Below, in pieces: positions 14,001 through 29,000 of a stretch of 64,000 nt of DNA (position 1 is the first letter of the stretch; each line of letters begins with the position of its first letter). The DNA comes from Schistosoma haematobium (lineage: Eukaryota; Platyhelminthes; Trematoda; Strigeidida; Schistosomatidae). The translations under genes were made by a program, and so were the position numbers. The DNA is taken from assembly GCF_000699445.3 (NCBI RefSeq), contig NC_067195.1:13576787-13640786 (forward strand). Direction: 5' to 3'. The notes below the pieces were generated by a model, which worked only from the letters and a program-made list of their open reading frames with translations, ran no database searches and had not been told where the DNA came from.

Positions 14001-17000
14001 ATTCATTCACCTCCAGTTCGTCTTTCGTTATAATTGATACTTTATCAATTTCAGCAAAAGAAGTCTGTTCAGTCAACATACCCTCAAAAAACCAACCTCA
14101 GAAAATGTAATCAATATCACGAAGTTCTCTAGTAACAACATCATTCGCAAATCAACTGTCATTTCAGTCCACTCTATGTAAATCAAAAAACGCAACAACA
14201 AAAGTAGAGAAATACATTATTTACAAAACAAATTGGACCAACTGCTATGAGTATTACATTGGACAAAGTGGGTGGATCCTTGACCAACGCATAAGTGAAC
14301 ACAGATTAGCAATGGAGTACATGAAGAATTGACAAATTTTGGATCAGGGAAACTCTTAGGATGTCAGAAAATTTCTAAAAGCATGGAGCTCAGATCAATT
14401 AGAAAGCAACAAGCAAATCGACGCTAATCCAGTCTATGACCCTATGAAGATAAGAGTAATCAATCACAAGATCGGTAGTCAACCAACAATGACGGTAAAC
14501 GTGAATTTAAAGGCATGTGAAGATGGTTAAGCCAATGAAGAATGTCAATCACTAAGTTACCCGAATGAACCTATATAACAATAGTGGAATAACTTGGAAT
14601 CTTATTTTCCCATGAAGTAAACGCTGGAGATATTGTTCAGAATCGCAATGAAAGCTTAGCAATTAAATTATCTAGCTCGGGGTAATCAACACCATCAAAA
14701 TCATCCACCGTCCACGAATGTTTACTATCATTAAGTTGTTGTAGTTTTGTTTCGTATGGATCATAGCAAATGCCAATTTGATAAAAAGAACATCTGATTA
14801 AAAAACAGCAAAACACCACATGACTGGTTACAAATACTATCTTTTTCGACATTTTCTGACGCATTATTCACGTGGTCATCTTCAAACATGGAAATCATCA
14901 AAAAGCAATGTACTGTTAGTTTATATACATATCGTAAAACATGGTGTTTGTCACGATACCAATCAACACATAAGTATGAGAAATTAATTGATCGTTGTTT
15001 CGGATCGGTGTAGTGTATGACAATATATTGAATGGCGTTGAAATATAGCTGACAATTAAGATAATAAGTAAGTTCTATAAGACTATTTTTGTTAATAAGT
15101 ATATAACCAAATTCTTACAAGAATAACCACACTATTTAAGAGATACTGCTACTGGTGAAAAATTGGTTCAATAATTAACAGAAATTTCCGGTTGTCTGTG
15201 AATTCATCGAAATAATGATTTTGAGATAGCTTCTTCCAACTTATCTGTTGTTATTGTTAAAAACAAGGAATTGTAACTTTTAAATGTTGATATTGAGAAC
15301 CGCAATTGATCAGTCTCCATCGACATATGTGCATTCTGAGTGAACTGATTGCAGTGATACAGCCTTTTTAGCTCCACTGGTAGTCATAATGAAAATATAT
15401 TAATTCTTACCTGTTATGTTTTCATTTTCGAAAATAAACAACTAACGGATTTGTCACCAAGTCTAGTGTACTTCTCAAGAGCTTCTAGGGTCTCATGGTT
15501 ACATAAAAGTTTATGAAGAAAATTGTTTTCCTTTTATTAATTCATTTATGAAGTAAACTTTCTTCTATACTTTGCACCTTTATTTTAACTGTTCAACGTT
15601 TAAGAGTAGGAGAAATTTAGGAGCTAGGAAGCGGCAGAGAAATCAGTTTTTCAGCATTCAACTTCTACATATAAACAATTAGTAACTGAAAGATGACTGA
15701 TTAAATAGGCAGTTAGAAGTTTGACTAGTATATAAGTGATTTTTATATTAACAATATATTAAAAGACTTGTACTATTCTTCCACAAACCACAGGCAAAGG
15801 ATTCTGGGAAATTCTATCAAGGTTCTTAACATAATACTAATAAAAACTGATAGAAGTGGAATAGTAATGATATTAACAATAATCAAAAAGACATCAACTA
15901 ACTACCATCAGTGATTCAAAATCTTAACGAGTGTGAAAATTTAAGTTATCAGTTAACAAAAGTATGATTTAACTAAACAGATTGATGACGACTTTTCTCG
16001 TGATAGTGAACAGATTGCTTTTTCACCTAGATTCAGTGAAAATTGGATACGGCTATGAATATGAAATTGTTTTTAACAAAACACATCTATATCTACCCAC
16101 AAACTCTCATAAACTTTCATAAGGAAATATTTAGAGTTATGAAACATGAAAATCTGATGGTTTTCTAATTATAAGTGCTGGAGGGTTAATTTAGATTACT
16201 TTGATAGTTGGTATGCGCCATATTACTTTCTGAAAATAACAAAACCGACAAAATCAACAATAAGTTATGGTACACTTATCATGCTTCATTCTTCGTTGGG
16301 TCCAATAATAGTTTGTCCGTTAAGCATATGCTCACTGAAAAATGTATATCAATTGTTGTAGAAAATTGTATACAAGTTAAAATACTTATGAACTTAATCA
16401 AACAGCTACCATATACCATTTCAACTCTTGATAATGTTTCGTTTACACAAGTGAAGCAATCTGCCTAAAATCTTTCTAGGGTTAATGTCGGTCCTAGGGC
16501 CCGGATAAAAAAAGGTTGGGGATGAGGTTAGCAGCCTCATCCCGTAGAACACAACGCCAACCAGGAAAAACAATTTAAAGCATTTAAACTCTTTCCTGGA
16601 TGTTGAAGGGTCTTCGTTTAGAAGAGTTGTGATAGCTCATGGTGAAAGACGGGACTCTTCGGAAACCACGAGGCCGATGACCATCCTAACAACCAGAGAA
16701 AAAATTAACATAGATACACCGAATGTCCAGACAATATAGGAAACCGGATGAACCAGTCAAATGGCTGAGGAAATGAGGAGATACAGTCTGGAGGTGCTTG
16801 GAATAATTAAGACATCAGCTAGGCAGAAAAGATTAGCTTCGGTCATGAAAATGTCTTGCACACCCAAGTAGTTGCAATGGTGCTGTCCAAAGATGCACAA
16901 AAAGCAGTTATAGGATGGGAATCTCATAAATCCAAGATCATCAAAGCATTTTTTAAAACAAGGGACGTGATTAAGATGAACATCATCCAGTTCTGTGCGC

Positions 17001-20000
17001 CCACCAATGATAGCAGTGGAGACGATAAAAATCAGTTTTATGATGGTCTGCGATCGATTGTTAATAAATGCCCAGATTGGACAAAACTGACCTTGATTGC
17101 TATCCACCTAGTGAATCAATTTATGTAGACTTCTTTTATTATTTATACCTCGTTTGATGAGATTGACTTAGCTAAAGAAATATAGTTATCATGTCATGGA
17201 TTACTTGATAACTACAGATAAACGAGACCATCAATAGTAAATGAACTAGGAAACATGTACTTTCTTGGGATAAACATGTATGAAAGAGGCTGGCATAGAA
17301 CAGCATTTTGGTAAATAATGAATTTTAGTTTGACAAGTAAAAATGAGTCATCTAAATGATTTTGTTTATCTTCGGACATATTCAAATAATTAATATTTAT
17401 AACAAATAGGTATGAATAAAAATTGTTGTAGTGTATCCGATTAATACTGATTTCAAGTAAACCAAATTTCCATCAATATCAGTACAGTTCTCTGTGTTAT
17501 GGCCAGAGAAACAAATGATTATGACAAACATTGAAAATTACTCCTAATTATGTGCTTACAATTAACTCGTGAACTATTTTTATACCTTCTACGATCCCTA
17601 CACTATTGTAAATTAATTATAAGCTTTATACCATGAATGCTCACTAGATAGATATTGTGATTTCTTATTTATAACGCAGTGAATCGAAAAATCAAAATTT
17701 TTAGAGTACTCATATTGTTCTTGGTCAAAATCAGGTATAGGATTGGGGCATTTACCACATGTTCTGTAGACATGTTGGTGTATGGAGTTAGCGGAAAATT
17801 TCATGGGGGTTTACAATAAATTAAAATAATCCTTCCAAAAATGCCTATTTCAAGATTAAGTGTTAGTATTTAGGGATAGTGACGATTCACCCGTCATATG
17901 TAGCCTAGATATAAAGGATTGAGCGCTGGATGTGTTGTATACAATATGGTAATAGAAATACATTCTTCATTTTCAATCTAAACTTTGTGAAGGATATAAA
18001 GTAGTTTTTGTACAATTGTTAATACTTAGTATATGAACTTTGCACATAATTCTGATAGTTGCATTCTCGATTGTGATTGACTCGTTTCAATATTATACTT
18101 TCACCGATAAAAGTTATTTAACTCGGTTTAGGTTGTAGTGTAAATGATGACCCTAAAGTATAGGTACCTCAACCGACGGGTTTCATATAAAATAAGGTTT
18201 CTATCCTAGATTCCATGAATAACTGCGATCCAAAAATATCATCACTAATTTCAATAAAAAAAGTTTTACTGAGGTACGGAAATACCGTGGAACGGACAAA
18301 TAACAGGTGGGCGAATAGTCTAAAGTTTGGTTATTTGTCACGATAAACTTGACAATATTCATATAATATAACATTAACTGAATGAATTGTTACGTTCAAA
18401 CACTTAATGTATGGTCAACTAATTAACCATAAAACAGTGCCAAAATAGAAAATACAGCAGAAAACTGTAATGATCAAACTGTAAAAGGATCTAAAAGAAA
18501 AATTGAGAGAACTTGAATGTACTTTAGTTTTTTTTTATTTTTAAAAGGTGAGTTTTTATATCAATTCAATGTGTTCAAATAAGCATAAATGACAATTGAT
18601 ATTTTGTATAACATGTTAATAATTATTTCAATTGTACACATGTTTCAAATGACTTCGTTATGATAAAATGTTATTGTTTCATAATGGTAACTAATTAATT
18701 TATTCATAAGAGTTATTCCATTCAAAACTGAAATTTTAGCAATTTAAAAATGATTTATTATTATTATTTTTTAAACAGATAATTTGTAACTTAATATTTT
18801 ACTCTTTTAGTTATTGAGTAATGAAATGATCATTATCGTGATCCAGTAGACAAATAATAGTGTTTTAGATAACTAATTGACGATAATTGAAGTTAGACAT
18901 GTAAACTGTTGGCTATCGGATTAAATGATCTCTAAACGTTTAGTACTTATTATCAGAATGAAGGATTTTAGATATTATCTCCTGTGATAGGGTTACATGA
19001 ATATGGGCTACTGAGGTGTCCTGTATTAGAAGTAAACAGTTGTCTAATGTTGTAATCGAAAATTCAACCATCTGAACAAATCTGACATGGTAACTAACTA
19101 AAAGTGTATTCCTGAAATTATAAAGACATTAAATATGTAAACACTGATCAAGCCTTGCCTCAACCCTCGTACTAATATTTGACAGTTTCATACAAACATA
19201 TATTATTAATGTTATACATTATACCTAATTAAATCATTAACTTCACCTTAATTGCAGTAATGTATATAGAACATTATATTAGTTTAAATTAATCTATTCA
19301 GTAAACCAGTACATTAAGGAATAATCAAGAACAAAATATATGAAACGATAATTATAACGATTATTTCTACTTTCCTATAATCTCTACTTATAATCAACTT
19401 TGAAACTGGATTACAATAGCAAAGATGAAATTTCAGTCTTGCTTTCGAAAAATAACAACAACAACAGCAAAAACATCTTATTGATAAAAATTGAAAAAAA
19501 ATTTTTTTTCACATATTTATTTGTTGATACATTAGCCCTGTTGAACTATACAAATTATTGCATTTTCCATAGACTCAATTCATTTCTGATAGATTTATTT
19601 GTTCACTAAACAATTTCTGAGCACAAAACTGTTCTTAAACACAGTTTATGTAAAAATCTTTCGAAATTAATAACTCGCTTAAAAAAATGCGATAAATAAC
19701 TGACATAATCGATTTGTAGATGAAAATTATGCCTTTTATAGTAAATAATTAAATAGAACTACAAAGAAAAGTACATTGATTGAAATATCATAAAACTAGT
19801 AATGATTCCATGAAATTAAAGATATTTATTGGGATCAAGTAGCCAGATCATTTGTGAGACAACAATTTAGAAATATGTGAGAAGGGATTTTGTGGATATT
19901 GTAGCAATTTCAATGGTTGAGATCATGAGTCAATTGAAACTAGACCACCGTGGAAAACCTGGAAGCATTGGACGGCCATTTCATCCTATTGTGGGACTCC

Positions 20001-23000
20001 TCAACAGTGAGCATCTACGATCCCGCCTCACGAGATTCGAACCCAGGACATGAGTCTCGCGCGCTCGAGCACTTAATCACTAAACCACTGAGCCAGTATC
20101 CAACGGTGTTAATGTCTAACTTCAAACAGAAAAAGCGAAATTCCTGAGATTGTAAACTATCTTTTAATACCTGATAGTTCAATCGGTCCATTATTATTAT
20201 ACGCATTACTGTCATTAATACGTTTTATGTTTAAATAAACAGTTACATATTGTATGGTTTACATTAAAAACCAACTTCAATCAAACAAGAAGCAAGATGA
20301 ATTGAACTGTTATTTTGGTATAGTATAAAACTTGAAAACAATGAGCATTTCATAGCCTCGCTAAGACTAGAACACAGGACTACTGTAATTGATTTCCGAT
20401 TGATCACATATGTACATAATTTCAGTTCCTAATTAGGAAGAAATAATTGTTGAATAAACCCTAATTGTCAGTTCGGTTGTTATTAAAAAATATTATTCAG
20501 TTATGTGAAACTTCACCTGTAGCTCTCCCAGAGTTACTGCCGGTCTCAAGCCCAGGTAAAGGAGGAGGGTTGGGTATAGGGTTAGCGACCCCACCCCATA
20601 GTAAACTAACCTGCCGTTATGTAAACTATGAAGTCAACAATCATCATGAATTCCCTACATTAAAATTATTTCATATTTTTTTCAACTTACCTACAACAGT
20701 TATTCTTAAATTTATTATAACTCGACATTGTTATCAAACCACCGTTGCAACAGCCCAAAGAGAAAAAGATTTGTGTAGCAGCATCAGCCCATACTTGTGG
20801 ATCTTTTAAACGTGAGAAATCAGGTGTCAAATAATATAGTACACCATCTTTGGCACCTGGAAGAAGTACACTTCGTATTAAGAGAATGGTTAACATTATA
20901 TATGGAAATATGCCTGTAAAATAAGACACCTGTAGAAAAGAAAACAGAAAGTTTGTTCTAACATCGTGATTATCTGTGTGAATAGTTAAAATGACATTTG
21001 ATTTTGAAAAGCATGGATTGATCAGTTATTACTAATTCGAATCAGTATTGTGTAAAAGTATTGAAAACCAAGCAACTTTGGTTTGTGATGTGTCCACTAA
21101 TGTATATGTGCACAAACGGACACACTAATCGCATAACTCTAAACCAGTCATGAAAACTTAGATCAGTTCACGTTTCAGTATTCCTTGGAACCCTATTCCA
21201 TTCTTGACTCTCAAATTCTAGTGATGTTCTGATATCTTGAAAAAATCTAGATGGGTTGCTGGCTGCCGTAAAGCTTTGTTATAGGTGAGAGGTTCAAATA
21301 TGAGTGAGATATTCTGAGTTATTTATCGACCAAAACCATCATCCACATTTTTCGATTTGGGTCAGTTAAAAAAATTACACAACCGTGTTACTTGTGAACA
21401 GTATAATTTTGTTTGAGCAACACAGCTTCCTACGTGGTTTTGGTTTTAGTCCCGTCATTCGCATAGTAGACTAGTCAATACGTCGAAAAGGGTACAACTG
21501 TTGACGAATTGAACTGGAGAATATAACACTATGATTTTTATACTTCAGACGTCCATCAATCTGAATCCATAAATACCTTTTATGTCTTGTGATGATATGC
21601 CTTTTGATTCAATGATTATGTATAGAAAATGCAAATCCTAATTACTCAAATATATGAGGCGAATTAATTATCCGGATCGAAAGAAATATAATGATTCCAC
21701 CATCGATAGTTGAATGACGAAAATTCCTGTCATCAACAAAAATACAATATAATCAATAAATCAACTTACAAATATAAACACCAATCGGAAGATAACAAGA
21801 CAAACTTATTATGATGCACTAACCTACCGAAGACAATGGAAGGTGGTCGAGCAATGACGGGGTTTGATTGAATTTAAACATTAGCATCGTTAGGTGCTGA
21901 CTCAGTGGTCCAGATGTTAGGCTTGTGTTCAAGTTTCGCTTATGGGATATCGTGGTTGTGCATTGCTTAAAAGTCCAATTTTAGAACTAAACGGACGTCC
22001 AGTGCACCAAGTTTTCAATGTTGGTCGAGCTTATGTCGGCTCATGATTTCAATGGAACTTGTTTTAATTCATCTAAACACTAATAAGTTGGATTCATACT
22101 TTTGAATTACATCATCTTACTATGTTCACTGTTTATATTGTTCGTTAAATATAAAAGAACTACAGAAATTAAGTCACCTTTAAGACATTAATGTGTACTG
22201 AGTATTATTTTTAAAATTCTGAAGTACATAAACCACTTACTTTACCAAGTGATTGTACACCTTTGATAACAGCTAATGCACAAATTATCCAACAAGTCAA
22301 TAAACATAATGTTAATGACCAACTTGGTGTACCGAATTCTTCAAGACCAGAGCTTAATTTAAGTACTTCATTACTAAAGTAAAATGGATGAAAACAATTG
22401 AGTTAAATTTCAAATGGTGATAGATGAATCGCTAATTCGATGGGTATTTCGGGGAATCCAGCTTATAATATAAATGTTAGGTACAACAATATATGAAACT
22501 TTAATTACCAAATTTATTTATTTATTTTTACAGATGTTATTTGAGTTGAGTCAAAATTAAATCATGGTTCATTACACCTACTTTCTAGTCGAAACGTAAT
22601 CTGATTACGATAACTCCATTCACTTTCGTTTCATTAGATGGAAGCTAGAAATAATTAAAAATGGTTAGTTAAAATGTAATAAGTTTAATAGTCTAAGTAA
22701 GAAGCCGAGGTTTGGTGTACTTTGATACTCGTCAGGAAGGTTCATCTGCAATCTTTATAGAAAAATTCTATTCCCAAATCAAACTGGTGGTTGAGTTTTT
22801 CATTGTCTCATTCAGAGATGGTACTTCAGTGCTATTGAGTTAGTGACCAAGTTAACTGTGAATAGATTTTGTTGTCCAGCTAACGAAATTGAAATGGTTG
22901 GAGCATTAGTATAGCTTATATCATTGAACGTCATTAATTTTAAAAACATGAAACTGTGGATGAATAGTTATGTTGTTAACGATAAAACAAACAAGGAAGC

Positions 23001-26000
23001 CGTTAGATGTATAAAGAGCGAAAAAAACTTATTTTTCATAAACTATGTACTGCTCACAAGTAGTAATCTTCTGATGGAGCTTTAGGATTTGTAATATTCG
23101 TAAAGTTAGCTATAAAATAAATAAAAGAATAAATAAATATATATATATATATATATATGTATATAGTTTATTAAGATTAGAAGCTGGATCAATTAGAAAT
23201 GAAATTAAAATGGTTTTAATTAGTAGACAGTTATTTGACAATAGCTGAGGCTTAATAACAGATTCGAACGACAAGAGGTAATAGTAATTGTCTAACAAAG
23301 TTGAATAAATGTTTAAGATTCGATTTCGACTATTATCTATTACGTTGTTCAAAGCTATAGTTGATTCATTCAATACACTAGACTCTTACGATGTCTTGCA
23401 ACAATACATTTTCATTCTCAAAGCTGAATTCATGAGTAAATCTGAGCTAGACCACCGTTGGAGACCTAGAAGCATTTGACGGCCGGTTCGTCTTGGTATG
23501 GGACTCCTCATTAGTGCACATCCACGACCACGTACGCGAGACTTGAATCCAGGACTTTCGGTCTCGAATGCGAACGCTTAACCTTTAGACCACTGAGATG
23601 GTTTATGACGGTGTTAATAGCTAACTTCAAATGATCCAGTTTCACTCATTTGCGTTAATTGCTCGAATCTTCCTATTGATGTTTTAGGACTGTGACTGAT
23701 CAGTTCATTTTGACATATGTGCATTCTCCATGGATTGCCTCTATGTTGCCATCCAGTCACGAGCGTTATAGGCGGGGATAGATGGCAATTAGTTATAGAA
23801 TTCAGGAAGTGTGTTTCGTCCCATTTGGGACCTTTCAGCTTGATGTATTTCATCACTGAGTTGATGATCTTTCCGGAACTCACACCCGATACAGTACACT
23901 GAAAACGTTTTCACACTATTCAGCTTATTGTTGGTTGATTGTGTTGTTTTCTGACAAACTATCGAAAATACATTCCACTTGTCAAAATAACAATAAAACT
24001 CCAAGTCTGATAGCAACTTACAACATGCTTCACAACATGTCTAGACGACATTTGGGCAGAAAAGCGGTTTACACACAAGTCAATCAGAATCAAGAGCGAG
24101 ACTTAAAGGTTTTTGTGTGAAATTTAAATATCAGGTACAACGAAGGATAGAAATATCCTTTTATAGCTCTGTGTTAATAATAAGCGGAAAATTGTTTTAG
24201 CAATCACAGAGTGAGGTCGATAGTGTTTAGTCCATCAAATGTTTAGTCCTGTCTTTTTGGATTGTATATAACAAGCCAAAAGTTAACATTATGTCTTAAT
24301 CCTGAAACAAACCTTAACCTGGTAGCAATAAATTTTACGGACGAACTAATTATATAGAGGCTAAATTTATTCATTCATTACTTACGCCTGTTACTCCCAA
24401 TGGAGCATAGGCCGCAGACCAGCATTCTCCAACCCACTCTGTCTTCGGCCTTCTTTTCCAGTTCCATCCAATTATTGTTCATTTTTCTCATGTCTATTTC
24501 CATTTCTCGGCGTAATGTGTTCTTTGGTCTTCTTCTTTTCCTTTGGCCTTTAGGATTCCATGTGAGGGCTTGTCTTGTGACGCAGTTTGGTGCTTTCCCC
24601 TATGTGTATCCTATCCACTTCCAGCAATTCTTCCTGATTTCTTCCTCCGCTGGGATCTGGTTTGTTCTCTCCCACAGTACGTTGTGTGAGTTCCGGAAAG
24701 ATCATCAACTCAGTGATGAAATACATCAAGCTGAAAGGTCCCAAATGGGACGAAACACACTTCCTGAATTCTATAACTAATTGCCATCTATCCCCGCCTA
24801 TAACGCTCGTGACTGGATGGCAACATAGAGGCAATCCATGGAGAATGCACATATGTCAAAATGAACTGATCAGTCACAGTCCTAAAACATCAATAGGAAG
24901 ATTCGAGCAATTAACGCAAATGAGTGAAACTGGATCATTTGAAGTTAGCTATTAACACCGTCATAAACCATCTCAGTGGTCTAAAGGTGACATGGCTCAG
25001 AATCGATCACAATGGCGTCGGTGTATACACTCCCTGTCTTCCCTTAAACTAAGAGATTAAAATCGCTTCATATCTTTCTTTCTACGAACCAATTCTTTCT
25101 TCTTGTATTATATCTCTATATGCAATCTTTCTCTTATATATTACCACCTTTGACATAACCACTGCTATGAATCCGGTGTTCATCTTGTTGTGATGATGCG
25201 GTATGGTAACCTGGACCGATGCACATATGTGCCTGGTCCTACATTGTAGCTGACTGACTGACTGACATTGTTGCTAATAGTGTCCGGCCGACGGATCCGA
25301 AGTATTTTGCGTAGATAACTGTTAATAAACACCTGTATCTTCTGGATGATGGCTTTCGTAGTTCTCCAGGTCTCCGCCCAATACAGTAGAACTGTCTTGA
25401 CATTTGTATTGAAAATCCTGACCTTGATGTTGGTTGACAGTTGTTTTGAGTTCCAGATGTTCTTCAGTTGTAAATATGCTGCTCTTGCTTCTCCGACCTG
25501 CGCTTTCATATCTGCATCTGTTCATCAATGCTGCTGGCCAAATATGTAAAGGTTTTTACATCTTCCAAATCTTCTCTGTCAATTGTGACTGGATTGATGC
25601 ATGCTTTGTTCATTCATATGGATCAAAATTATTTTTGTATTATGGCTGATATCAGTTCATGATGAAATACTTTAACCCTAATTCAAAACAATGTGATGAT
25701 TCTCAAAACTCTGTTTGTATCCTTTTAAAGGTCGGAGAAGACTGACACTCTACATCCTTAAAACTTTAAATGTTGTTTTTCGACTTACAGGCATATTAAC
25801 CTGTAGAAGAATTTAATAGGTTCATTGGTTGTTGAAAATCTGTTTACACTGTGGAATATTTTTTTATTTTATTTTCTATAAATTATCCATTTGTAAAAGA
25901 TTTCCCCTGATTGGCTAGAAAAATGCTGAAAATTCGTCCTTGTTGTTCTAAAGTCGTCCCAACATGCTTCAGTAGATGAAATATTGATAATCATAAATGC

Positions 26001-29000
26001 TCAAATTCACCGTCACACAAGTACATATACAAAAGTTGGTGTGACAGTGCTCTTAGAACTATTTTTACAATTAACTCTAACTATCGACTTTAGAAAAGAT
26101 TTATTCTTTTACATAAAAGAAATACAACTCCATACTAAACATTACGTAACCATCTTAGTTGAAAGACGATTGTCCAAGCATGGCACTCATCAGTAGTGCG
26201 CATCAGAACCGTTATCTACTTAAAGTTATTTGCAAACATGTGGTTATAAATTTTTCAAAATAGTCATAAGTGAATGTAGAAGTTACAAAATTTGTTGATA
26301 ACACTTACTACGAGATGCATCCATACAATTCGGACTACTCCAAGATGGATCGCAATCTGTCCAAGGTAATCGGCTTGTAAAACTAGCGCATAAAAAGTAC
26401 AAACAATGCGCTACAACAATTTGATAGTATACAACAAGTATCCATGATAAAATGACCATTGCATAACCAATGCCTGGAGGCAGAAAAGTGAAAAAATTTT
26501 CGAGACGTATTATTATTACTATTATTCATAACATAAATAAATAATGTAAAAAGCTGAGACCAGTGAAGCTAAACCATGTCAGGTTTGATTAAAGATGCAG
26601 AAGACAATTTCAGATGGTTGCAAAATCTTTTCGATTGAAGTTAAATTTGTGTACAGAGGTCTGGAGATTAGGCTTTTGCGCGTGAGATCGAAGGCCCAGG
26701 GTTTGATTCCCGATCGTGGTATCGTGGATGGGTGAGGAGTCTCATACTACGGAACAGTAGTTTCTGATGTTCGTCTAACTTTTATCGGTCCGTGATTTCA
26801 ATGGAACGATACAATTGTTGCATCTTCGACTCACCGTAATGAACAGAGGAAAAGGCTTATTATGGTTTATTACTAAGTATCAAAATAAACTGTAACTCTT
26901 TTTATAATTTAAAAACATTTAAGACCGATTAAAAATATTATATCAATTAACTCAAGAGCTAATACAAAATTGTTGATCATCTGAATACTTCTTTAAAGCC
27001 AATCTAAACTGACCTTTTACTCCGACCGCACTCCAATATATTCAATAGTATGACTTTGCCTATAAACCTTGGGTTTACTGTCTTTCCTGTTCTCGCCCAT
27101 AAACTGCTCTGCCTGGGGCGATAGGGCTTAAGGAAATGAGTGTTTCAGACATTATAGCTCGATTGAACCATCATAACAGGCAAACTCGACCACTATATCA
27201 AGGTAGCAGTTAAGGTAAATTAAGAGTGATCACACTTATAGAAAAAGAGGCTGTTTCGTAAAGATACATTTCCTCAATACCAAACAAGAATTACGTAAGG
27301 TATTTTTAATCATATACATGAAGGAGAAATATGTAAATTTAAAACAAAGCTCATCTTCTTAATGGTCGCACAGTCTCTGCATTAGAAGTCTTCAGAAATT
27401 TGTTAAATAAGTGAGAACCATATAACATTTCAGTAACTACAGTCAGTGATGAGCATTTAATTTCTGAAGATAAATGGGAAATGAAGTTGAATTATGCATA
27501 ATAGAAACGCATTTCTGGAATAGACAAATCTAAAAAGACTATCATGAAAGTCCGTGAGTGAAACCATCTTAATCATAATACTTCAATTTATACGAATATA
27601 AGAACTTAGCAACAAAATGATGATTTATTAAATAATAAAAATTTCTTACATTAAATTCCAAAACCACTCACCTTTAAATAATGGACTAATATTCCAAACT
27701 GATATAGGACCCAAACTTGCAAATTGACCAAATGCGAATTCAAGAAAAAATAACGGAAGCCCAAGTAATATCAACATCAAACAATAGGGGATGAGAAATG
27801 CACCTACCATTAAAATTATATAAATTAAAAAATAATAAATTGAATTATCACTGAGAATTCTGTATCTTTTGTTAAGCTAAACTGATGTAATCAATCCATA
27901 CTGAATGATAAAACCATCATAAATGAATTCGATAAAACTGTTGTAAAATGATGAATTGATAACAAGGAACATGAACGAAAGGTGTAATTTCTTAGGCTAA
28001 AATTTCTAAATGAAACTCAAAAAATGACGTGAATACTACACAATTTCCTTTAATGGAATAAAAATGAAATGGAACTGATTCCATTATTTAGAAATAAACT
28101 GAAATAGATGAATTTCCCCAAATTATTTACGAGTTCATATAAAAATGCTTACTGACTTGCATATAACACGAAGAAGTCTTATAATTTAAATCATCATCTT
28201 GACCGTATATTGTGAGTACGAATCTAATAAATAAAAAGTAACCGTCACTTTTGAATGAAGCTTGTATAAAAAGATAATTGATTTACTGACTAAATATTTT
28301 TGGGCTTAAATTTAGTTGTAATTCCTACAAAATGAAAACAGTATATCAACCAATAACTACAATAAATAGAACGATAAAGAAATATATAACTGTCGTGTGT
28401 ACAGTAACTAAAAGTATGATGAAACACGTATGTTTAATGTAATGTTATACCGTGGTGTGGGTTACTTACATCCACATAAGTAGTATATAACAGTGGTCAG
28501 GCATAGAATGTATTTCAGTAGAGGATCGATAAAGAAAGAATGGGAATGGAACGCAATTGGTATGGAAATGCATGAACAATCAAATCTGAGGCAATAGACT
28601 GATATTCGCTAAAGGAACAGTGAAGTTTGAAACGGTGGATTTATATTTTACAAATTAACTATTTGCCATATGGTTCTCAGATTTTAATGAGATGCTCTGT
28701 AATTCCGTTGTCTACACCCATGTTCTTGTTCATTACAATACAACATGGATGTAAAGTGCAGTCGATATACAAACAATTATGAACAAATCTATGACTTATA
28801 TTAACTAGCAAATTATTTGCCTACATAGCACACATCTCAAAGATTGATATCAAATGATTTCTAAGCCTGATGGTTCATATATACACCGCAATAAATAAAA
28901 AAATTAAACATTTACCGTACAGAGTAAAGGCTAATTGCAAATCACATATTCCCATTGTTTGAAATATGCCCAGTAATTTAATTCAGTAAGTGAATTTCAG

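Noticed and set aside
24400..24780. 126-aa plus-strand ORF
   Set aside because: It reads antisense through RTE sequence and then into the inverted repeat arm.
25787..25838. A possible SLC6 EL2 exon (...[11 protein letters not shown]...) ending at GTAAGT on the minus strand
   Set aside because: Its 5-prime phase does not fit exon 4, and it inserts extra residues before TM4. The 52-nt exon at 23058-23109 fits both phases and the family motif.
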